DNA of 42,453 nucleotides from Clostridia bacterium. GTDB taxonomy: Bacteria > Bacillota > Clostridia > TANB77 > CAG-508. Under the pieces are notes generated by a model. It saw only the letters and a list, made by a program, of their open reading frames with translations, searched no databases and was not told the origin of the DNA. Within the stretch, counting starts at the first letter, position 1. Each line of letters starts with the position of its first letter. A program made the position numbers and the translations under genes. Positions 36,547 through 42,453 of the stretch are shown here, piece after piece. The stretch is from the NCBI GenBank assembly GCA_022798335.1, contig JAAWMH010000010.1, positions 1-42,453 on the forward strand, read 5' to 3'.

Positions 36547-38367
36547 ATGAATGAAGAAAACAAAAAAAAGCCAGAAAATAAAAAAGAACCAGAAAAGAAA
36601 AATAAATATATTATTTATTATATAATAATAATAGCACTATTATTAGCAATTGTTGTTATTGGTGGAGTACTACTAATGAACAACAAAAAACAAAAGGATG
36701 AAAATACAATTGCTTATACAGATTTAATACAAAAAATAGATAAAGGTGAAATAGAAAAGGTAGAGATGACAGTAGGAAGTACCTCTATTGAAGTAAAATT
36801 AAAAGAACAAGAAGAAAAGAAGAAAGCAATTATACCAAGTACACAAGCATTTGTAGAATTAGTACAAGAAAAAAAGTTACAGGGAAATTCTATTGAATTA
36901 ATTCAAAAAGAACAAAATGCATTTTTAGTAGTAGTGCAATATATATATTCAGCTTTTCCTATGATTATGATTCTTGTTTTATTTTTACTTATTATGAAAA
37001 TGCAGGGATTAGGGGATAAAGGAAAAGTCTATGATGCAGAGACAACAAAGTCTAAAATAAAATTTGAAGATGTAGCAGGCTTAGATGAAGAAAAAAGTGA
37101 AATGATAGAAATTGTAAACTTTTTAAAACATCCAGAAAAATTTAATGAAATGGGAGCTAAAATTCCAAGAGGTGTTTTACTTTGTGGACAACCTGGAACA
37201 GGAAAAACTTTAATTGCAAAAGCTATTGCAGGAGAAGCAAATGTACCATTTATTTCTATGAGTGGATCAGAATTCATAGAAATGTTTGCAGGACTTGGAG
37301 CATCAAGAGTTAGAAAATTATTTGAAAAAGCAAAGAAAATTGCACCATGTATTATTTTTATAGATGAAATAGATGCAATTGGTTCTAGAAGGTCAAGTGG
37401 TAGTGGAGCAGAAACAGAAAATAACCAAACATTAAATCAATTATTAGTAGAAATGGATGGCTTTGATACAGAAGAAACAATTATAGTCTTAGCTGCAACA
37501 AACAGACCAGAAATGTTAGATAAAGCACTTTTAAGACCAGGAAGATTTGACAGACAAATTAATATTGCACTTCCAGATATGCATGGAAGAGAAGAGATTT
37601 TAAAAATTCATAGCAAAGATAAAAGGCTAGAAGAAGGAGTAGACTTAAAAGACATTGCAGGAGACACGGCAGGATTTTCAGGAGCAGAACTTGCTAATAT
37701 TTTAAATGAAGCAGCAATTATTGCAACTATAGAAAAACACAAAGCAATTACACATAGTGATATTGAAAATGCAATTAAAAAAGTAACAGTAGGACTAGAA
37801 AGACAAAGCAGAGTAGTATCAGAAAGAGATAAAAAATTAACAGCATTTCATGAAGCAGGACATGCTATTGTTAGTAGTCAGTTAGAAACACAAAAGGATA
37901 TTAAAGAAGTATCTATTATTCCACGTGGCATAGCAGGCGGATACACTATGTATAAGACAAATGAAGATAAATACTATATTTCAAAAACAGAAATGGAAGA
38001 AAAGCTAGTAGCATTACTAGGAGGACGAGCAGCTGAAAAAGTAGCATTAAATGATATATCAACAGGAGCAAGTAATGATATTGAGGTAGCAACTGGAATT
38101 GCAAAAGATATGATTACAAAATATGGAATGAGTGATAATTTAGGGCCAATTTCTATAAACACAGAAAAAGATCCATATGAATTACAGTTATTAGGAGAAA
38201 AATTCGGAGATGCCATTGGAGCAGAAGTAAAAATTATATTAGACAGTAGTTATGCAAAAGCACAAACAATTTTGACACAAAATATGGATAAATTAAATAA
38301 AGTAGCAGAAGTATTAATGGAAAAAGAAGTAATTTCAAGTGAAGAATTTGAAGAATTAATTAAATAA
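36547..38367 (+). CDS. ftsH: ATP-dependent zinc metalloprotease FtsH
   Basis: Membrane-bound AAA+ protease, 606 residues. Two membrane helices (about 20-45 and 135-155) flank a small extracytoplasmic domain. The AAA module has Walker A GQPGTGKT near 213 (Gln replaces the usual first Pro), Walker B IIFIDEIDAIG, the pore region MFAGLGASRVR (family usually MFVGVGASRVR) and the SRH RPGRFDRQI. The zinc site HEAGH is at 435-439. It lacks the long C-terminal tail of larger FtsH proteins. ATG 36547 follows AAGGAG. These substitutions suggest a divergent paralogue; another FtsH may exist elsewhere. Confidence 0.95.
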   Translation: MNEENKKKPENKKEPEKKNKYIIYYIIIIALLLAIVVIGGVLLMNNKKQKDENTIAYTDLIQKIDKGEIEKVEMTVGSTSIEVKLKEQEEKKKAIIPSTQAFVELVQEKKLQGNSIELIQKEQNAFLVVVQYIYSAFPMIMILVLFLLIMKMQGLGDKGKVYDAETTKSKIKFEDVAGLDEEKSEMIEIVNFLKHPEKFNEMGAKIPRGVLLCGQPGTGKTLIAKAIAGEANVPFISMSGSEFIEMFAGLGASRVRKLFEKAKKIAPCIIFIDEIDAIGSRRSSGSGAETENNQTLNQLLVEMDGFDTEETIIVLAATNRPEMLDKALLRPGRFDRQINIALPDMHGREEILKIHSKDKRLEEGVDLKDIAGDTAGFSGAELANILNEAAIIATIEKHKAITHSDIENAIKKVTVGLERQSRVVSERDKKLTAFHEAGHAIVSSQLETQKDIKEVSIIPRGIAGGYTMYKTNEDKYYISKTEMEEKLVALLGGRAAEKVALNDISTGASNDIEVATGIAKDMITKYGMSDNLGPISINTEKDPYELQLLGEKFGDAIGAEVKIILDSSYAKAQTILTQNMDKLNKVAEVLMEKEVISSEEFEELIK

Positions 38368-38373
38368 AATAAA

Positions 38374-38458
38374 AAAAGGCAGTTTTAATTTTACATTTTT
38401 GCATGTTTTTAGTAAAACTTTGCAGAAGATAAAATGTAAATAAAGCTAGCCTCTTTTT
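38374..38458. terminator. Bidirectional terminator structure between ftsH and the rluA-family gene
   Basis: AAAAAAGGC near 38374 pairs with GCCTCTTTTTT near 38448-38459, and the inner arms TTTTACATTTT and AAAATGTAAA extend the stem. T-runs on the plus strand and on the complementary strand suit two convergent genes. Confidence 0.6.
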
Positions 38459-39310
38459 TATTTTAAAGTGATTGTTTTTTCATTTAAATAATTTAAAATA
38501 CCACTTGAAGAAGTAAAACGAAACCCTAACGAGTAGCTACAAAGTTGTTGCACTTTTAACCCAAATTTTTTGTTGATTTCATGATTACCATATTTGCCGG
38601 TCTCCTAAAATAGGATAGCCAATATGAGCCAAATGTGCCCTAATTTGATGTGTTTTACCAGTATGTAGAGTAATATCTAATAAACTGGTATTTTCTTTTT
38701 GGTTTTCTTTTATAACTTTATAAGAAGTCATAATTTTTTCATAACCTTTTTTAGGAGTATCGCAAATATACACTAAAGATTTTTTAGCGTCTTTAAATAA
38801 GTAGGCTGTTAAAATAGCTTGCTTTTTAGTAGGAATTCCAACTACTATTGCTGTATAGTGCTTTTCAATTTCGTGCTTTTTAAACTTTTCTAATAAAATA
38901 TTTAAGGCTTCCTCATTTTTGGCAAATAAAACAAGACCAGTTGTGTTTCTATCTAAACGATGGCAAGGTTTTATAAAGCAGTAAGATTTTTCAAGTAAAG
39001 TAGTTAATGAATTTGCACCAGTTACTTCAATATTTGCAGGTTTATTGACTACGGCAATAAAATCATCTTCATAAATCATATCAGCAGTAATAAAATTTTT
39101 AGGATTTAATTGCTCATCACAAATATATACTTTTATATGGTCTCCAGTACAAAGCAAAACATTTTCACTAATTTTTTTGTCATTGATACGAATGTCTTTT
39201 TTACGAAGAGCTTTATATAATACATTTAAAGAAAGACCTTCAAAAGTATCTAATAAAAAAGTATTTAATTTTTTTCCATTATATTTTGGTTCTACAATTA
39301 TTTCTTTCAT
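38458..39310 (-). CDS. RluA-family pseudouridine synthase (one CGG +1 shift)
   Basis: RNA pseudouridine synthase of the RluA/RluD group. Read with one +1 shift it is 283 residues. An S4-like N-terminal domain (LNVLYKALRKKDIRIN) is followed by the catalytic core with VVNKPANIEVTG and the active-site CHRLDRNTTGLVLFA (Asp near residue 117), then LHTGKTHQIRAHLAHIGYPILGD. CGG 38599-38597 (codon 238) follows directly; the shift restores GDGKYGNHEINKK and the C-terminal QLCSYSLGFRF. Without it the chain ends four codons later. Target RNA is not determined. It is convergent with ftsH. Confidence 0.93.
38597..38599 (-). other. CGG +1 shift site in the rluA-family gene
   Basis: GAC CGG CAA in frame (codon 238); skipping C gives GAC GGC AAA (D G K), continuing into KYGN and a further 45 residues typical of the family. 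Confidence 0.92.
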
Positions 39311-39413
39311 TACTTAAGTATACAACAAACTAACAGGCATGTCAAAATGTAACAAAAATAAAAGTAAGGAATAAAATACCAAAGAAAAAGAAAAAAGAAA
39401 GGACGAAATAAAA

Positions 39414-39803
39414 ATGGGAGAATATATCTTAAGTGGAGTTTTGTGGGTTTTAGCATTATATGGACTATTTGAAATTATCAAAACCATTATTTATACTTAT
39501 ACATATACTAATTTAAAATCAGATGGAATTTATGTTATTATTGCAGCAAAAAATCAGGAAAAGAAAATAGAAGGATTTGTACGTTCTTTTTTATTTCGTC
39601 TTATTTATGGAAAAGAAGAAAATATTAAAGATATTATTGTAGTAGACTTAAATTCTACAGATGAAACAAAACAAATTTTAGAAAAATTAGCAATTGATTA
39701 TGATTCTATTAAAATGTCTAATTGGAGAGAATGTAAAGAACTAATAGATAACATAGATGAAACTTCTACAGTAATTTCAAATGTATCAAAAATCAAAAAA
39801 TAA
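39414..39803 (+). CDS. Small membrane-associated protein with glycosyltransferase-like motif
   Basis: A 129-residue protein with one N-terminal hydrophobic helix (about 5-30). The rest resembles the first part of a GT-A/family 2 glycosyltransferase fold: YVIIAAKNQEKKIEGFVRSFL then IIVVDLNSTDETKQIL, where the family has DxxSxDxT. It is too short for an active enzyme, so it may be a degenerate or regulatory relative. ATG 39414 lies after GGACG. It lies just before recD2 and is divergent from the rluA-family gene. Confidence 0.65.
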   Translation: MGEYILSGVLWVLALYGLFEIIKTIIYTYTYTNLKSDGIYVIIAAKNQEKKIEGFVRSFLFRLIYGKEENIKDIIVVDLNSTDETKQILEKLAIDYDSIKMSNWRECKELIDNIDETSTVISNVSKIKK

Positions 39804-39872
39804 CTTTCTTTTTTAAGTAAAATGTAATATAATCAAAAAAGCAAGTAAAGAAGTACGGAAGGTCGATGTTTT

Positions 39873-42099
39873 TTGGAAATAAAAGGCGAAATTACAGAAA
39901 TTATTTATCGTAATGAAATAAATAGCTATATGATAGCAGTATTTGAAAATGAAGAAGAAGAAACAACAATCGTAGGGTATCTTCCTTTTATTCAAAAGGG
40001 AGATACCTTAAAAGTAGTGCGGCAATTTTATAGAGCACCCCGAATATGGAAGACAGTTTAAAATTGAAACATTTGAAAAGCTAATGCCAGAGTCAGAAGA
40101 AGCCATAGAAAAATATTTATCAAGTCGGAAAGTTAAAGGGAATTGGACCTGCAACAGCTAAAAAAATGGTACAAACCTTTGGAAAAGAAGTGGTTTCTGT
40201 TTTAAAGTATGAACCAGATAAGTTAGTATGCATTAAAGGAATTACTTTAGAAAAAGCTAGAGAAATTTCGCAAAGCTTTAATGAAAATTGGGACATATGG
40301 CAAATAGTAGGATACTTAGAAAAGTTTGGAATAGGACCACAAAGTGCAGAAACTATATATAAAAAATTAGGAACTAATACCATAGAACAAATTGAAGAAA
40401 ATCCCTATTTGCTAATAGACTTAAGTCCTAGAGCAAATTTTGGACAAATAGATCAAATTGCCCTAAAAATAGGAATGGATGCAAGTAGCGATAAGCGCAT
40501 TAGAAGCGGAATAAAATATTCTTTAAAATTAGCAACAAATAATGGGCATTGTGCAGTGCTTTACGAAAATTTAATGCAATTTGTAAAAGAGCTACTTCGG
40601 TGTTACAGAAGAAATGCTAGAAAATAGTATTATATTTTTGCAAACCAAAAAAGAAATTGTAATAGAAGATAGAGCAACACAAGAATGGGTTTATTTAACT
40701 AATTACTATGAGGCAGAAAAAAATGTAGCAGAAAACCTAATTGCATTAGATGAATACAAAAATGTAAAGAAAATAGATAATTTTAGTAAAAAATTAAAAA
40801 AGATAGAAGAAAATACAAAGCTAGAATTATCAGAAAAACAAAAAGAAGCAGTACAAGCAGTACAAGAACATAATGTCTGTATTATTACAGGAGGGCCAGG
40901 AACAGGAAAAACCACTATTATTAAAACAATTATAGAATTATATAAACAAGAAGAAAGAAAAGTAGTACTTTGTGCACCAACAGGAAGAGCAGCTAAAAAA
41001 ATGAGTGAAACTACAAATGAAGATGCAAAAACATTGCACCGTTTATTAGAAATTGGCAAAACCTCTAGTGATGATATGCAAATTATAGATACCAATATAG
41101 AGGTAGCACCAATAGATGCAGATGTTATTATTGTAGATGAAATGTCTATGGTAGATATCTTTTTAATGAATTATTTGATGAAGGCAATTTATAAAGGTAC
41201 AAAATTAATATTAGTAGGAGATAGTAATCAACTTCCATCTGTAGGACCAGGAAATATATTAAAAGATATTATAGCTTCAGAAAAAATTACAACAATAACA
41301 TTAAACAAAATTTTTAGACAAGCAGCTAAAAGCAAAATTGTATTAAATAGCCATAAAGTAAATGAAGGAATTAGTTTTTTTGCAAAAGAAGAACAAGAAG
41401 TAGAAGAAAGCTTGCTAGAAGATTTCTTTTTTGTAAGCGAAAACAGTAAATTAAAAGTATTAGAAAATGTTATTTCACTTAGTAATGGAAGACTTAAAAA
41501 TTATGGTAATTATGATTTTGTTAAAAATATACAGGTAATTAGTCCAACTAAAAAAGGAGAACTAGGAACAAAAGAATTAAATAAATGCCTGCAACAAGCA
41601 ATTAACCCACCTGAAGGAACCAAAAAAGAAAGAAAATATCTAGACACTATTTTCCGTGAGGGCGATAGAATTATGCAAATAAAAAATAATTATGATATTT
41701 ATTGGGAAAAGCATGAGCCAGCATTAGAAATAGGAAAAGGTGTATTTAATGGAGAATATGGTAGCATTTTAAACATAGATGAAATAGAAAAACGTGTCAA
41801 AATTAAGTTTGATGATGAAAAAATAGTATGGTACAACTTTGAAGAATTAGAACAAATAGAGCATAGCTATTGCATTACCGTTCATAAAGCACAGCGGAAG
41901 TGAATTTGACGTAGTAATTATGCCAATTATGCAAGCTGCCCCAGTTTTACTTACAAGAACGCTATTGTATACAGCTATGACAAGGGCAAGGAAATTGTTA
42001 ATTTTAATAGGCAGCCCAAAAACAATAGAATTTATGATACAAAATGCAGATAGTAAAAAAAGAAATACTGGTTTAGAATTTAAACTAAGATGTTTGTAG
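39873..42099 (+). CDS. recD2: RecD2-type DNA helicase (four CGG +1 shifts)
   Basis: 5'-3' superfamily 1 helicase of the RecD2/YrrC family, active in DNA repair and replication without RecBC. With four +1 shifts the product is 740 residues, exactly the family length. Order: N-terminal OB-like domain (VGNFIEHPEYGRQFKIETF), helix-hairpin-helix region (SSGKLKGIGPATAKKM), Walker A GGPGTGKTT, DEMSMVD (motif II), GDSNQLPSVGPG, and the C-terminal HKAQGSEFDVVIMP with TAMTRARKLL. Shifts occur at CGG 40020, 40126, 40598 and 41895, giving Gly 50, 85, 242 and 674. Each remaining frame segment is open up to its own CGG. TTG 39873 is preceded by GGAAGG about 11 bases away. Confidence 0.95.
40020..40022 (+). 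other. CGG +1 shift site 1 in recD2
   Basis: GTG CGG CAA in frame; skipping C gives GTG GGC AAT (V G N), leading to the family segment HPEYGRQFK. Confidence 0.93.
40126..40128 (+). other. CGG +1 shift site 2 in recD2
   Basis: AGT CGG AAA in frame; skipping C gives AGT GGA AAG (S G K) in the conserved SSGxxKGIGPATA. Confidence 0.95.
40598..40600 (+). other. CGG +1 shift site 3 in recD2
   Basis: CTT CGG TGT in frame; skipping C gives CTT GGT GTT (L G V), joining the second and third open segments. Confidence 0.92.
41895..41897 (+). other. CGG +1 shift site 4 in recD2
   Basis: CAG CGG AAG TGA in frame; skipping C gives CAG GGA AGT (Q G S) in the invariant helicase motif HKxQGSEF. Without the shift a stop follows after one codon. 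Confidence 0.96.
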
Positions 42100-42117
42100 A
42101 AAGTTATTCTAAAACAA

Positions 42118-42146
42118 TTGACAAATGAGTAAAGAAGATATACTAT
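42118..42146 (+). promoter_or_regulatory. Promoter of the repeat-protein gene
   Basis: TTGACA (42118-42123), a 17-base spacer and TACTAT (42141-42146), 31 bases before the next start codon. Confidence 0.7.
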
Positions 42147-42177
42147 AGTATAAAAATTACGAAGGAGGTTATATTTT

Positions 42178-42453
42178 ATGGAACAGGAGTTACTAATTAA
42201 AATACTAGAGACAAATGAGCAAACACAGCAAATGGTAAGAGGTCTTGCAGATAAGGTAACAGTAATGGGAGAAGATATCACGCAAATCAAACAAGAACAA
42301 GCAGTAATGAAACAAGACATAGCAGAAATCAAAACAGAACAAACAGTAATGAAACAAGACATAGCAGAAATCAAAGCAGAACAAACAGTAATGAAGCAAG
42401 ACATAGCAGAAATCAAAGCAGAACAAACAGTAATGAAGCAAGACATAGCAGAA
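42178..42453 (+). CDS. Repeat-rich coiled-coil protein, 5' part only
   Basis: The gene runs off the window; 92 codons are visible. After MEQELLIKILETNEQTQQM the chain becomes 14-residue repeats of EQTVMKQDIAEIKA, in which hydrophobic Val, Met, Ile and Ile positions suit a parallel coiled coil. No cysteine, signal peptide or other domain is visible. ATG 42178 follows GAAGGAGG at an ideal distance and a good promoter precedes it. Proteins of this type are seen as phage tail or membrane-associated coiled coils; the function here is unknown. Confidence 0.85.
   Translation, partial: MEQELLIKILETNEQTQQMVRGLADKVTVMGEDITQIKQEQAVMKQDIAEIKTEQTVMKQDIAEIKAEQTVMKQDIAEIKAEQTVMKQDIAE
42295..42453 (+). repeat. 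Tandem 42-bp in-frame repeats
   Basis: Units start at 42295, 42337, 42379 and 42421 (GAACAAACAGTAATGAARCA) and run past the window end. They are nearly identical, differing mainly at synonymous sites and Thr/Ala exchanges; a degenerate unit precedes them (TVMGEDITQIKQ). Each unit adds 14 residues, so copy number changes keep the frame. Confidence 0.95.

Noticed and set aside
38458..38560. In-frame stop or read-through near the end of the rluA-family gene
   Set aside because: A first pass suggested a TAG, but careful reverse complementing shows TGT AGC TAC TCG TTA, which is open (C S Y S L).
39852..39860. CGG upstream of recD2 (TACGGAAGG) as a fifth shift site
   Set aside because: It lies before the TTG start, in the ribosome-site region, and no family sequence extends upstream.
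40706..41095. 129-residue minus-strand ORF opposite recD2
   Set aside because: Antisense to the Walker region of recD2, Ser/Phe-rich, without start signals.

Overview
This is a low-GC, AT-rich chromosomal window from a Firmicutes bacterium, most likely an uncultured gut-type member of the Clostridia. That reading rests on base composition, strong GGAGG-type ribosome sites, a T-box, CIRCE/HrcA control, WhiA, MutS2, YlxR/YlxQ and prepilin-like proteins carrying FGE-like domains; it is an inference. Most genes are core housekeeping genes, with small accessory modules between them.

Layout. 1-658: 3' part of a surface protein with an FGE/C-type-lectin-like domain and a GC-shifted 3' end resembling a diversity-generating-retroelement variable region. 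800-1572: a type III toxin-antitoxin locus (promoter, three 35-nt ToxI repeats, terminator, ToxN/AbiQ). 1617-5577: T-box-controlled pheS-pheT. 5693-6376: AIM24 family protein. 6538-10431 (minus strand): small membrane protein, arginase-family enzyme, mutS2. 10524-12000: prepilin-like protein. 12024-18978: rimP-nusA-ylxR-ylxQ-infB-rbfA-nrnA. 19055-19555 (minus): unknown protein. 19667-20539: truB. 20612-21084: RelB/ParE-type toxin-antitoxin. 21103-22331: XRE repressor, operator and a membrane-anchored protein. 22430-22645: probable 6S RNA. 22714-25683: prmC, whiA, hemW. 25782-26096: DUF4190 protein. 26171-31171: CIRCE-hrcA-grpE-dnaK-dnaJ. 31283-38367: class A PBP, cysS, DUF1189 protein, ftsH. 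38458-39310 (minus): RluA-family pseudouridine synthase. 39414-42453: small membrane protein, recD2, and the start of a repeat-rich coiled-coil protein.

The main discovery is a recoding pattern. Seven genes look frameshifted, but all 12 lesions are the same: one extra C exactly at a codon boundary, directly before a conserved glycine codon GGN. Each site therefore puts the arginine codon CGG in the zero frame, and a +1 slip (skip C, read GGN as Gly) restores the full-length conserved protein. recD2 needs four such slips, the partial surface-protein gene three, and hrcA, mutS2, the arginase gene, the prepilin gene and the rluA-family gene one each. I checked the phase of the CGG triplets I could find on the sense strands of the recognised genes. 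Only 14 are in frame: 12 are these shift sites, and two (codon 7 of the 6538-6882 gene and codon 34 of the 19055-19555 gene) lie in ORFs that continue in frame. I see no other kind of frame disruption. This suggests that CGG is a hungry or unassigned codon here and that CGGN is read as glycine by +1 frameshifting. The hungry-codon logic resembles the yeast Ty1 shift at CUU-AGG-C, but here it would act genome-wide and without a common P-site codon. The sites occur in genes expected to be weakly expressed and not in infB, dnaK, nusA, ftsH or pheST.

A second layer is a family of inverted repeats of about 120 bp inserted between operon genes just upstream of pheT, rbfA, dnaK (truncated copy) and dnaJ, which may act as RNA elements or mobile REPIN-like units. 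No tRNA, rRNA, CRISPR array, transposase or reverse transcriptase gene was seen.
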